The translations under genes were made by a program, and so were the position numbers. The notes under the pieces are model-generated. The model did no database searches. It had not been told where the DNA came from and saw nothing but the letters and a program-made list of their open reading frames with translations. Shown one piece after another: positions 1 through 8,044 of a stretch of 64,000 bases of DNA. Source of the stretch: Pseudothermotoga sp. (GTDB lineage Bacteria > Thermotogota > Thermotogae > Thermotogales > DSM-5069); contig JANXCS010000002.1 in assembly GCA_025060105.1 (NCBI GenBank), positions 186,001 through 250,000 on the forward strand, read 5' to 3'. Numbering within the stretch: position 1 is the stretch's first letter; each line of letters opens with the position of its first letter.

Positions 1-44
1 CCTATGGAAGAAAAAGCAAAAGCAATCAAAATATTGTCAACCAC
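1..44 (-). CDS. 5' end of an unidentified gene, cut by the window edge
   Basis: A GTG codon at 44..42 directly follows the TGA stop of the SPFH gene on the minus strand. It opens a frame whose first residues (V-D-N-I-L-I-A-F-A-F) look like the start of a hydrophobic or membrane protein. A GGAG-like ribosome site lies in the end of the SPFH gene. Only about 14 codons are visible, so no family can be named. It would be the next gene of the rplI-rnz-nfeD-SPFH operon. Confidence 0.3.
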   Translation of the reverse strand, partial: MVDNILIAFAFSSI

Positions 45-962
45 TCAGTTCTTCTCTCCTTCCTGTGTTTCTCTCCTAAGGGCTTCGGCTATACCAGCTA
101 AACTCGATATGATCGATGTAGCCTCGATCGGAAGGAATATCTTCGTCGCTTTACCGTTCGCTATTTCTTTGAGCGCTTCGAGATATCTTATGGCTATCAA
201 ATCACTCGTCGGGGAACCTTCATGTATCGCCTTGAAAACGCTCAGTATGGCCTGAGCTTGTCCCTCTGCTTCGGCGATCAGTTTATAACGGTTAGCTTCA
301 GCAACTTTTTTTATCGCTTCAGCCTCTCCTTCAGCCCTCAAGATAGCAGCGTTCCTTTCACCCTCAGCTTTCAAGATTTCAGCTTGCTTGATGCCCTCAG
401 CTTCCAATATTGCGGCTCTCTTGGTTCTTTCGGCCTTCATTTGCTTGCTCATCGCTTCAGTGATGTCCTTTGGTGGGTCTATCTTTTTGATTTCAACTCT
501 CGTGATGCGAACTCCCCACTTATCTGTTGCGTCGTCTAGAACCGTTCTAAGCTTTGCGTTGATTTTCTCACGCGAAGTTAGGGTTTGGTCCAACTCGAGT
601 TCACCTATAACGTTCCTGAGGTTGGTCTGCGCGAGCTTGAGAGTAGCAAATTGGAAATTGTTGACGTTATAAACAACTTTGTATGCATCAGTGACTTCAT
701 AGTAGATGACGGCATCAACCGTCACGACGACGTTATCTTTAGTTATGACCTCTTGTGGCGGAACATCTATGACCATTTCTCTGAGATCTACTTTGATCAT
801 CCTATCAAAGAATGGAACGATGAAGTGAAGACCTGGCCCGACCTCGCGATGGAATTTTCCAAGACGTTCAATTAAGCCCCTCTGAAAGGGCCTGACAACT
901 TTGATACCTGTTGCTGCAATGACGAACAAAAGAACCACTAGAACTATCAAACCTATCATCAT
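45..962 (-). CDS. SPFH/band-7 (stomatin-like) membrane protein, QmcA family
   Basis: The 305-residue protein has one N-terminal membrane segment (about residues 3-20), then the SPFH/band-7 domain (about 20-190) with the typical RLGKF and GPGLHF motifs. A long Ala/Glu/Lys-rich coiled coil follows (about 180-245). Such proteins form large oligomeric membrane scaffolds and are linked to membrane microdomains and FtsH-type quality control. The start ATG overlaps the stop of the NfeD gene (ATGA), and SPFH/NfeD pairs normally act together. The family call is firm; the precise cellular role is unknown. Confidence 0.92.
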   Translation of the reverse strand: MMIGLIVLVVLLFVIAATGIKVVRPFQRGLIERLGKFHREVGPGLHFIVPFFDRMIKVDLREMVIDVPPQEVITKDNVVVTVDAVIYYEVTDAYKVVYNVNNFQFATLKLAQTNLRNVIGELELDQTLTSREKINAKLRTVLDDATDKWGVRITRVEIKKIDPPKDITEAMSKQMKAERTKRAAILEAEGIKQAEILKAEGERNAAILRAEGEAEAIKKVAEANRYKLIAEAEGQAQAILSVFKAIHEGSPTSDLIAIRYLEALKEIANGKATKIFLPIEATSIISSLAGIAEALRRETQEGEKN

Positions 963-1405
963 GTGACATCACCCCTTTCATGTTTTCGCACCACAACATG
1001 AGCACCTTCAACTCTCAAAATTACCACTTTCTGTCCTTCTTCGATCACAACATCATCGAACTCAGAATAAGCTCTCCAAATCTCTCCATTGACCTTCACC
1101 AAACCTTTACTCTGTTTGTTGTCTATCTTTTCAACTACGATCGCTTCCTTGCCTATTATCTCATCTATATGTATTTTCCTTGGCTCCGAACTCGTGATTT
1201 TCTTGGCCAAAGGTCTTGTGAGCAATACGAGAACTCCTGAGACTAGCATGAAAGTGAGTATCTGAATCAAAGTACCAGCAAGAAAGCTCATCCCAGCTGA
1301 AGCAAAGGCTCCAAGAGCGAACCAGAAGAAAAAGAAAGTTGGTGTCAGAATTTCAGCCACAACTAAGATGACCCCGAGTATGAGCCAAAAAACATAAGGT
1401 TCCAT
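959..1405 (-). CDS. NfeD-like membrane protein
   Basis: I chose the ATG at 1405 because a GGAGGTG ribosome site sits just upstream. An open frame extends further but carries no membrane-protein sequence. The 148-residue product has two or three hydrophobic segments over its first 75 residues, including a Phe-rich stretch. A small beta-rich OB-fold domain follows (about residues 85-140), typical of NfeD proteins. NfeD proteins pair with SPFH proteins, and the two genes overlap here. It is transcribed after RNase Z. Confidence 0.88.
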   Translation of the reverse strand: MEPYVFWLILGVILVVAEILTPTFFFFWFALGAFASAGMSFLAGTLIQILTFMLVSGVLVLLTRPLAKKITSSEPRKIHIDEIIGKEAIVVEKIDNKQSKGLVKVNGEIWRAYSEFDDVVIEEGQKVVILRVEGAHVVVRKHERGDVT

Positions 1406-1418
1406 GGCTTCACCTCCT

Positions 1419-2255
1419 TCACATCGTGAACAATTCGTTTGGATCGACGAAGAATATTTCAAAAGGTTCTTCACTCAAATTCCTCAAATACTTTTCTATC
1501 TTACCGGAGTAACGTGTCGAAATATGGTACAAAATCAATTTTTTTGCTCTCGCTTCCTTCGCAATCTTTATAACTTCCTCGAGTGAAGCGTGTGCATTCA
1601 TCTTTCTATCTTCTTTTCTCAAGAAAGTACACTCATGAAGTAAAATCTCGCTTTCAAAAGCGTCGATCGGATCTATTCCGTAGGTGTCACCCGAGATCGT
1701 CAAGACTTTCTTCTCGTAAGATTCAGTTATGCTATCTTGACCGATCTCCTTCGATAGACGCACTATTTCCGATTCTGGCAAATTTTTGTATTCTTCCTTC
1801 AATCGCTTACGCACTTCAATCACGTTGTAGCCAAAACTCTGATCGTACTGTGTGTGTTTCACCCTGAAAGGCACTATGTATCTTGCAAAACTCCCAGCTT
1901 GCCTTAAAAAAATCTTTTGGCCGGCAGATATCGGAACACAATTCAATTCAAATCTCAAATCCCCGTTCACTTTCACAATGAACTGAAGCCATTCTTCTAC
2001 TGCGCTGTTTCCTTTTGGATAGTAAATTGTGAGAGGTTTTTCTCTATCGCCCATCGAATTGTTCCTTGAGTTTATTATCGTCCATAAGCCAGATATGTGA
2101 TCGACGTGACCGTGTGTGAGAAATATATACTTTATGGCATAGATCTTATTGGCCATCGTCAAGGAAACGCCTTCTCCAGCGTCGAAAAGAATCCTCTCAG
2201 GAGCATAGTAGATCCAGGTGGAGTAAAGAGCCTTTGAATAAATTTGAAGTATCAG
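1419..2255 (-). CDS. rnz: Ribonuclease Z, with a probable non-canonical start codon
   Basis: This metallo-beta-lactamase-fold tRNA 3' endonuclease carries the metal motif HGHVDH (about residue 48) and a later C-terminal ISTRY segment. The first ATG, at 2162, would remove the first strand and the ILFDAGEG segment needed for the fold. Translation upstream of it gives Y-S-K-A-L-Y-S-T-W-I-Y-Y-A-P-E-R, which closely matches the T. maritima enzyme as I remember it. The only possible start in that stretch is a CTG at 2255 (or the ATA after it), because an in-frame TGA lies directly upstream. An AAAGGAG site is spaced 9 nt before the CTG. The length from CTG, 278 residues, fits the family. It follows rplI by 6 nt. 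Confidence 0.85.
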   Translation of the reverse strand: MILQIYSKALYSTWIYYAPERILFDAGEGVSLTMANKIYAIKYIFLTHGHVDHISGLWTIINSRNNSMGDREKPLTIYYPKGNSAVEEWLQFIVKVNGDLRFELNCVPISAGQKIFLRQAGSFARYIVPFRVKHTQYDQSFGYNVIEVRKRLKEEYKNLPESEIVRLSKEIGQDSITESYEKKVLTISGDTYGIDPIDAFESEILLHECTFLRKEDRKMNAHASLEEVIKIAKEARAKKLILYHISTRYSGKIEKYLRNLSEEPFEIFFVDPNELFTM

Positions 2256-2261
2256 TCAAAT

Positions 2262-2717
2262 TCACTCCTTTGATTCAGTTATGACTTCTACTTTTACTAC
2301 ACCTTTGACTCCTCCTGGGAGTCTCAATTTCACATCGTACAATCCAACTTCTTTAATGGGTTTTTCGAGCTCGATCCATCTTTTGTCAATTTCTGTTCCA
2401 ACACTCTTACTGAGGAGCTCTGCCAGCACCGCACTTGTTAGAGCACCAAAGAGTTTACCTCCGACTCCGGTTTTGGCTTCGATTTTATGGATCTTCCTTT
2501 GAAGTTGTCTCAAGAGATCTTCGCTCCTTTTTTTTGCCAAGTTTTCTTTGTGCTCTTTCATAACCTTTTCATTTTCTATTCTTTTGATCTCACTCTCAGT
2601 TGCTGGCTTTGCAAGACCTTTCGGTATTAGGTAGTTCCTCGCATATCCATCCGCAACTTCCTTGATCTCACCAGTTTTACCGGTACCCGGAACATCCTTG
2701 AGCAGTATCACCCTCAC
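2262..2717 (-). CDS. rplI: 50S ribosomal protein L9
   Basis: The 151-residue protein has the L9 N-terminal domain ([11 protein letters not shown], then the [13 protein letters not shown] signature at about residues 24-36). A long central helix and a C-terminal domain follow. The start is GTG, with a GGAGG site 8 nt upstream. It is the first gene of a leftward operon with rnz, nfeD and the SPFH gene. A TATAAT box lies about 25 nt upstream of the start codon. Confidence 0.97.
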   Translation of the reverse strand: MRVILLKDVPGTGKTGEIKEVADGYARNYLIPKGLAKPATESEIKRIENEKVMKEHKENLAKKRSEDLLRQLQRKIHKIEAKTGVGGKLFGALTSAVLAELLSKSVGTEIDKRWIELEKPIKEVGLYDVKLRLPGGVKGVVKVEVITESKE

Positions 2718-2741
2718 TTCTCGTTCCTCCTTCCTCAGATC

Positions 2742-2770
2742 ATTATACCCACTAAAGTGAAGGATGTCTC
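2742..2770 (-). promoter_or_regulatory. Candidate promoter of the rplI operon
   Basis: On the minus strand, GAGACA (2770..2765) and a perfect TATAAT (2747..2742) are separated by 17 nt. Transcription would start about 2735, just ahead of the GGAGG site of rplI. The -35 box matches the consensus at 4 of 6 positions. Confidence 0.6.
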
Positions 2771-2859
2771 GTAAGAACTCATCTTTCGTTTCAACTCCAC
2801 AAAACTGTGTTCATCACAACCTGAGCTATCGTGGGATATACTCGTCTTTGGGTGAGAAA

Positions 2860-3087
2860 ATGGAATACGATGTGTATCTGAGAATGAACAGCGATGATGT
2901 TCATACTTTGAGTTATATCCTCGAAGTGGAAGATAATCTTTTGAACATGAGAAAATACCAGAACGGTCTATTGAGGATACTGGTTCCTGCTGATCTTCTC
3001 GACCAACTGCTTGGATTTTTGCAGAATGTGAGAAGCTATGTGAACTTTGAATTAGTGGACGTGAGGCTCAACCGTGGGATTATTTGA
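2860..3087 (+). CDS. DUF4911-like small protein
   Basis: I chose the ATG at 2860 because a GGTGAG site lies 4 nt upstream. The open frame before it (from 2764) looks like non-coding leader. The 75-residue product starts MEYDVYLRM, is soluble and mixed alpha/beta, and resembles the DUF4911 family of short proteins found next to YqeG/YqeH-type genes. No function is known. It overlaps the start of the phosphatase gene by 14 nt, so the two are probably translationally coupled. A TATACT box at 2837-2842 could be its promoter. Confidence 0.6.
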   Translation: MEYDVYLRMNSDDVHTLSYILEVEDNLLNMRKYQNGLLRILVPADLLDQLLGFLQNVRSYVNFELVDVRLNRGII

Positions 3088-3574
3088 TTTGTTCAAGCCG
3101 AATGAATTCGTGGACGATTTGAAGCAACTCAACATTGAAAAATATCTCTCATCGGGAAAGGATGTTTTCATCTTCGATTTTGACAACACCTTGGGTTTGT
3201 GGAGGAACGCCGAGATAAAAGATGAGTTCAAAGCTCTGTTGGAAAGTTTGAAACTGAAAGGAGCCGAGGTACTGATAGTGTCTAATGGGCGGCCAAGACG
3301 AGTGATGAATTTGGATGGCTTCAACATTGTGTGGCGCGCTGGAAAACCTTTTTCAAAAAGACTGAAGGATGTGTTCAAACGATTCGATCCCTCCCGGGTC
3401 GTTCTCATAGGAGATCAAATCTTCACCGATGTGGTTACTGGGAAAAGGTTCGGCTTCTATACAATCAAAGTGAAACCGCTGTCAGAAGAAGAATTCTTCG
3501 GCACGAAGATATTGAGATTTTTTGAGAAAATTCTGCTCAAAATTTTGAGAGGGAAGACGGAAAATGAAATGTGA
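3074..3574 (+). CDS. YqeG family HAD-superfamily (IIIA) phosphatase
   Basis: The 166-residue protein has the HAD nucleophile motif DFDNTL (about residues 34-39), the second motif V-S-N-G-R (about 69-73), and a GDQIFTDV motif (about 116-123) that binds Mg. This is the compact YqeG form without a large cap domain. Its substrate is unknown; related proteins include phosphatidylglycerophosphate phosphatases of the GEP4 type. The start is a GTG inside the preceding gene. The stop overlaps the start of the YqeH-like GTPase gene, a common gene pairing. Confidence 0.85.
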   Translation: MGLFDLFKPNEFVDDLKQLNIEKYLSSGKDVFIFDFDNTLGLWRNAEIKDEFKALLESLKLKGAEVLIVSNGRPRRVMNLDGFNIVWRAGKPFSKRLKDVFKRFDPSRVVLIGDQIFTDVVTGKRFGFYTIKVKPLSEEEFFGTKILRFFEKILLKILRGKTENEM

Positions 3575-4661
3575 GGGTTGTGGTGCAGAACTTCAATGTG
3601 AGAATGAAACGCTTCCAGGATACATACCAAGAGAAGTGCTTGAAAGCAAAGTGCTTTCTGGCGAGAAAATTCTCTGCCAGAGATGTTTTAGAGCCAGACA
3701 TTATGGAAAATTGATGCCTGTACACTTGAAAGATTTTTCTCAACAGTTGCGCGAGATAATCAATAGCATGAACATAGACATTGTGGTGTGGGTTTTGGAT
3801 ATCACCGATTTTGAAGGAAGTTATGATTCGATGATTTCAGCCATTTTGAGAGATGTCAGAAAAATCTTTGTTGTGAACAAGATAGATCTGCTCCCAAGAG
3901 CTGTTACAGTGAAGGAGATAGAAGGTTGGGTGAGAAAAAATCTCAATGAAGAATCTTTTGAGATAATCCTCACCAGTGCCACGAAAAACTACGGTTTGAA
4001 AAAGCTCTTCGAATCGATCAGTAAATTTCAGCGAGTACTTTTCATTGGTGTAACTAACGTTGGAAAATCCTCGCTTTTCAAAAAGATTACTGGAGCAGAT
4101 GTTAGCATCACACCCTTTCCTGGAACGACACTTGGTCTCATACATGCGAAGATCTTTAAAACGAATCTGTACGATTCTCCCGGCATAACAACCGGCCGTA
4201 GGGTGATAGATCTACTCAAACCAGACAGTCAGAAAAAACTTGTTCCTGTGAAACATTTGAGTAGATACACATTTAAACCTGAAAAAGACAGAGTCATTTT
4301 CCTTGGAGGATTGTGCAGGCTTGATGTAAACTTCGAATCAGAAATGCGTCCTATTTTCCAGGTTTTTGCGAGCGAGTCAGTGAAGTTTCACGAAACTAGC
4401 GAGACGAAAGCGGACGAATTGTGGCGAAAACTTTATGGAAAACTTCTCACACCACCATTTGATCCGGAAGAATTATCCATGGAGAGTTTAAATTTTCAGG
4501 AAAAAACTTTCGAATTGAACGTTGCTGAAGAGCTCTCTATAGCAGGCTTAGGTTGGTTGAGTGTCCGCCGCGGGCCACTTGAAATCTGCTTGAAAACCAT
4601 CGATGGTATATATGTGAGAAAGAGAGAAGCATTGATAAATCCTCTGAGAAAGGAGAGATGA
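3564..4661 (+). CDS. yqeH: Ribosome biogenesis GTPase YqeH-like (circularly permuted)
   Basis: The N-terminal zinc finger (C-E-G-C at the start, C-Q-R-C at about residues 38-41) is followed by G motifs in permuted order. NKIDLLP (G4) and TSA (G5) come before the P-loop GVTNVGKSS (G1), then the GTT switch and DSPG (G3). This order defines the YqeH family, which acts in 30S subunit assembly. The length of 365 residues is normal. It overlaps yqeG upstream and the pduL gene downstream. Confidence 0.93.
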   Translation: MKCEGCGAELQCENETLPGYIPREVLESKVLSGEKILCQRCFRARHYGKLMPVHLKDFSQQLREIINSMNIDIVVWVLDITDFEGSYDSMISAILRDVRKIFVVNKIDLLPRAVTVKEIEGWVRKNLNEESFEIILTSATKNYGLKKLFESISKFQRVLFIGVTNVGKSSLFKKITGADVSITPFPGTTLGLIHAKIFKTNLYDSPGITTGRRVIDLLKPDSQKKLVPVKHLSRYTFKPEKDRVIFLGGLCRLDVNFESEMRPIFQVFASESVKFHETSETKADELWRKLYGKLLTPPFDPEELSMESLNFQEKTFELNVAEELSIAGLGWLSVRRGPLEICLKTIDGIYVRKREALINPLRKER

Positions 4662-5248
4662 ACGTGAGAAAGAAAGAACCAGGCATTGTTGTGGGTGTAA
4701 GTAACAGACATGTACATCTTTCAAGAGAGGATCTAGACATTTTGTTCGGCAAAGGCTACGAACTGAAACCGATCAAAAATCTTGGTCAACCGGGACAATT
4801 CGCTGCGGATGAAAAAGTTATAATCGTCGGACCCAAAGGTGCCATCGAAGGTGTGAGAGTTCTAGGACCTGTCAGAAAAGACACGCAAGTCGAAGTATCC
4901 AGGACTGATGCTTTCAAGCTCGGCTTGAATCCGCCCGTGAGGGATTCAGGTGACATAGAGGGTTCACCGGGTATCGTAATCGTTGGCCCAAAAGGTGTTG
5001 TGGTGAAAGAAAAAGGTGTCATACTCGCCAAGAGACACATCCACATGCACCCACAGGATGCTGCGCGTTACAACGTTAAAGACAAAGATTTGGTGAAAGT
5101 ACTGTGCGAGAAAGAAGGCCGTAAACTCATTTTCGACGATGTGTTGATCAGAGTGAGCGAAAAATTCGCCTTGGAATTTCATGTGGACACAGACGAAGCT
5201 AATGCGGCTCTTTTGAACAATGGTGATCTTGTGTGGATAATAGAATAA
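4658..5248 (+). CDS. pduL: PduL-type phosphate acyltransferase (phosphotransacylase)
   Basis: The 196-residue protein has two PduL domains with paired His motifs, SNRHVHLS (about residues 15-22) and KRHIHMHP (about 125-132), whose histidines bind the two active-site zincs. It would interconvert acetyl- or propionyl-CoA and acyl phosphate, the step before acetate kinase in acetate formation. There is no microcompartment targeting peptide and no shell genes nearby, so it is probably the cytosolic housekeeping form. The ATG overlaps the yqeH stop. Confidence 0.92.
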   Translation: MNVRKKEPGIVVGVSNRHVHLSREDLDILFGKGYELKPIKNLGQPGQFAADEKVIIVGPKGAIEGVRVLGPVRKDTQVEVSRTDAFKLGLNPPVRDSGDIEGSPGIVIVGPKGVVVKEKGVILAKRHIHMHPQDAARYNVKDKDLVKVLCEKEGRKLIFDDVLIRVSEKFALEFHVDTDEANAALLNNGDLVWIIE

Positions 5249-5433
5249 TTGTGACTTATAAAGGGAAAACATTTGAAATTGAAAAACCTCTGACAGTGAA
5301 AAAACTTCTGAACGAAATGGGACTCAACCCATTGGAGCATCTAGTTCAGGTTGATGGAAAGCTTTACACAGAAGATAGAATCATCAAACTTGGTTCACGC
5401 GTGGTGATACATAAAGTCACCTCTGCCGGATAG
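5233..5433 (+). CDS. ThiS/MoaD-like ubiquitin-fold protein with an atypical C-terminus
   Basis: The 66-residue beta-grasp protein reads like a ThiS-type sulfur carrier (V-T-Y-K-G-K, L-T-V-K-K-L-L, R-V-V-I-H-K-V). It ends in Ser-Ala-Gly. True sulfur carriers end in Gly-Gly, whose last glycine is adenylated and thiocarboxylated. Either this protein is not a carrier, or the terminal AG still works, or one residue has changed. The GTG start lies inside pduL. Its partner adenylyltransferase is not in the window. Confidence 0.7.
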   Translation: MDNRIIVTYKGKTFEIEKPLTVKKLLNEMGLNPLEHLVQVDGKLYTEDRIIKLGSRVVIHKVTSAG

Positions 5434-5451
5434 AAAGGGGGGCAAGGATTC

Positions 5452-6633
5452 GTGATCGAACCTGATGTGCTAGGGTTAAAGGATGAACTCGTACAATTAC
5501 GCAGAACTTTTCACATGTATCCTGAAATCGAGTTTGAACTGCACAGGACTTCCAAACTTGTAGCGGATTATCTAGAATCAATAGGTTTAGAAGTGAAACG
5601 TAACATAGCAAGGACAGGCGTAGTTGCCCTTTTGAAGGGTAATAAGCCTGGAAAAACGCTCATGCTGAGGGCAGATATGGATGCTCTGCCGTTGCAGGAA
5701 TTGAACGACGTACCTTACAAATCGAAGATCGATGGTGCGATGCACTCTTGTGGTCATGACGGCCACACCGCAATGCTCCTCGTCGCTGCAAAAGTCCTTG
5801 CAAGTAGAAAAGATAGAATCGCTGGGAACATTAAGTTTGTCTTTCAACCATCCGAAGAACGATTCCCACCAGGTGGAGCAATTCCAATGATAGAGGAGGG
5901 GGTGTTAGAAAATCCAAAGGTTGACATGGCTTTTGGTATTCATCTTTGGAACGCTTTGCCTGTGGGAACCGTTGGCTTGAGAGCTGGGCCTCTGTTGGCA
6001 GCGGCCGATGAGTTCAAAATAATTCTGAAAGGTAAAGGGGGGCACGGTGCTTATCCGCACGCATGTAGAGATCCTATCGTTGCAGCGAGTGAATTAGTAC
6101 TTGCATTCCAAACCGTTGTGAGCAGAAGCGTTGACCCATTGGAAAGTGCCGTTGTGACTGTAGGAAAACTGCAATCCGGAACAGCGTTCAACATTATCCC
6201 CGAGACTGCCATCCTAGAGGGAACCGTGAGAACTTTGAATGAACAGATCCGCGGCGTGGTGAAAAAGAGAATGGAACGAATCATTCGTGGTGTTTGCGAA
6301 GCTCACGAAATAGACTTTGAGCTTGATTACAAGGATGGAACAGCTGTGTTGATCAACGACGCTGAGTTGACAAAGATGGTGAGAAAAGTTGCCGAAGAAG
6401 TCGTTGGAAAAGAAAATGTCGTTGAAGTACCACCATCGATGGGAGGAGAAGATATGTCCTTCTTTTTGCAGAAAGTTCCTGGTGTTTTCTACTTGGTTGG
6501 TTCTGCAAACCCAGCGAAAGGGCTTGACAAACCACACCATTCTCCATACTTCGATATAGATGAAGATGCTCTCCTTATAGGTACACAAATGCATGTGAGT
6601 TTGGTGATGAAAATTTCAGGGGAAGATGCATGA
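5452..6633 (+). CDS. M20 family metallo-amidohydrolase (N-acyl amino acid hydrolase type)
   Basis: The 393-residue zinc peptidase-fold enzyme has RADMDALP (about residues 80-87), CGHDGHTAM (about 100-108), the lid-domain motif GKGGHGAYPH (about 187-196) and a C-terminal PHHSP motif. Members remove acyl groups from amino acids or act on aminoacyl conjugates such as N-acetyl-diaminopimelate or hippurate, and sequence alone does not fix the substrate. The start is GTG after a GGGGGG-rich ribosome site. It overlaps the YdcF-like gene by 4 nt. Confidence 0.9.
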   Translation: MIEPDVLGLKDELVQLRRTFHMYPEIEFELHRTSKLVADYLESIGLEVKRNIARTGVVALLKGNKPGKTLMLRADMDALPLQELNDVPYKSKIDGAMHSCGHDGHTAMLLVAAKVLASRKDRIAGNIKFVFQPSEERFPPGGAIPMIEEGVLENPKVDMAFGIHLWNALPVGTVGLRAGPLLAAADEFKIILKGKGGHGAYPHACRDPIVAASELVLAFQTVVSRSVDPLESAVVTVGKLQSGTAFNIIPETAILEGTVRTLNEQIRGVVKKRMERIIRGVCEAHEIDFELDYKDGTAVLINDAELTKMVRKVAEEVVGKENVVEVPPSMGGEDMSFFLQKVPGVFYLVGSANPAKGLDKPHHSPYFDIDEDALLIGTQMHVSLVMKISGEDA

Positions 6634-7436
6634 TCGTTGTTCAAAAAATAATCGAAGCTTTTCTTTTACCGCCAGGTTTGTTTGTGACTGTACCATTGAT
6701 ATTGGGACTGAGTTGGTTAAAAAATTCTAAGACTAAAGCTTCACTACTTCTGCTTTTCGCAGCGTTCAACTACGTCCTCACAACGAGTGTCGGGTCTTTT
6801 TTGTTCGTCAAGCCGTTAGAGATGAGTTTTCGTAAAACGATACCGTCCACCTGTGACGCGGTTATCGTGCTCGGTGGAGGTGTAATTAAAAATCCAGATG
6901 GTTATGAACTACGCTCTCATACGTTTAAAAGATTCATCGAAGCCGTTGAACTTGCGAAAAATTTCGATGCTATCTTGATAGTTTCCGGTGGAACATTGCC
7001 GGGATTATCACAAGAATCTGAAGCCATCGTTATGGCAAAACTGGCAAAAGAATTTGGAGTACCAGAGGAAAAAGTGTTGATCGATGATAAAAGCAAGAAC
7101 ACTTACGAGAACGCAAAAAATATAGCAAACTTGATAAAGAACAGAGATCTCAAAAGAATCATCCTAGTAGCTTCCGCAGTACATATGAAAAGGGCAATGA
7201 TGAGTTTTGAAAAGTTCAAGATCACAGCTCAACCATATCCGGTTGACTACCTTTGCGATCACGGCCCACTGAGTTGGGTTGATTTCATACCAACTAGAGA
7301 ATCTTCGCACGCTAATATGCTGGGATTACACGAACTTATCGGACTCCTTTGGTACAAGTTACTGATCCGAGTTCATCTGAGTTCCGCTCCAAGTTCGTCA
7401 ACAAGCCTTCTGAGCTTTTTTTCTTCCAAAGCATAG
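6630..7436 (+). CDS. YdcF/ElyC-like DUF218 membrane protein
   Basis: Two hydrophobic segments (about residues 5-30 and 36-58) are followed by a DUF218 domain with VIVLGGG (about 75-81), an S-G-G-T segment (about 115-118) and the NTYENAKN motif (about 152-159). The family includes ElyC and SanA, which affect envelope integrity and peptidoglycan-lipid handling; the biochemical activity is unsettled. Its last 64 nt overlap the 3' end of nrdG on the other strand, and the Ser-rich tail there is probably a by-product of that overlap. Confidence 0.85.
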   Translation: MIVVQKIIEAFLLPPGLFVTVPLILGLSWLKNSKTKASLLLLFAAFNYVLTTSVGSFLFVKPLEMSFRKTIPSTCDAVIVLGGGVIKNPDGYELRSHTFKRFIEAVELAKNFDAILIVSGGTLPGLSQESEAIVMAKLAKEFGVPEEKVLIDDKSKNTYENAKNIANLIKNRDLKRIILVASAVHMKRAMMSFEKFKITAQPYPVDYLCDHGPLSWVDFIPTRESSHANMLGLHELIGLLWYKLLIRVHLSSAPSSSTSLLSFFSSKA

Positions 7437-8044
7437 TTGGTCAGAGATGATAAGGTCTTGTAAGGTTTGAAACGTTGTATGTACCAAGGCTTGTTTCCTA
7501 TGATCTTTTTAATTTCCTTTAAGTCTGTCTCGTTTATCAATCCGGGCACGAAGGTTGTTCTAATTTCGAATCGAACTGATGAATTATTGAGCAAATCCAA
7601 AGTGTCGAGAATTCGCCTGAAGATTTCTTTCGCTGTACTTTCATCAAGACCTGATATTGTTTGAAAATTCTCAGGACTAGACTTGATATCGAGTGCCACA
7701 TAATCGAGAAGTTCTTCTTTCAAAAGTTCATCAACCATTTGAGGGTTACTCCCGTTCGTATCGAGTTTTAGAGAATAACCTTTCTTTTTCAAATGGCGAA
7801 TGAAAATCGGAAGATCTCGATGAATCGTTGGTTCCCCACCAGTGATAACGATGCTCGAAGTAATTTTTCTTCTGAAAATCTCTTGTAATGCTTCTTGATC
7901 GCTTACAGTTTCAACACGTTCCAGCACCAAATCTTGATTGTAACAATACGGACAGCGAAAGTTGCATCCCACAGTGAACACTACTGTTGCGATGGATCCA
8001 GGATAGTCACAAAAACTTGTGAGAATGCTTTTTGCAAATTTCAA
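7373..8044 (-). CDS. nrdG: Anaerobic ribonucleotide reductase activating protein (radical SAM)
   Basis: I chose the TTG at 8044 because it overlaps the nrdD stop (TTGA) and a GAGGAGG site lies 10 nt upstream; the open frame extends further but inside nrdD. The 223-residue product has the radical-SAM motif C-N-F-R-C-P-Y-C near its N-terminus and the GGEPT motif. It uses SAM and a [4Fe-4S] cluster to form the glycyl radical on NrdD. It is co-transcribed with nrdD under probable NrdR control. Its 3' end overlaps the convergent YdcF-like gene. Confidence 0.93.
   Translation of the reverse strand: MKFAKSILTSFCDYPGSIATVVFTVGCNFRCPYCYNQDLVLERVETVSDQEALQEIFRRKITSSIVITGGEPTIHRDLPIFIRHLKKKGYSLKLDTNGSNPQMVDELLKEELLDYVALDIKSSPENFQTISGLDESTAKEIFRRILDTLDLLNNSSVRFEIRTTFVPGLINETDLKEIKKIIGNKPWYIQRFKPYKTLSSLTNYALEEKKLRRLVDELGAELR

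Noticed and set aside
4-875. Plus-strand open frames opposite the SPFH gene
   Set aside because: They have no ribosome site or family likeness and are mirror frames of the well-supported minus-strand gene; similar mirror frames elsewhere were dropped for the same reason.
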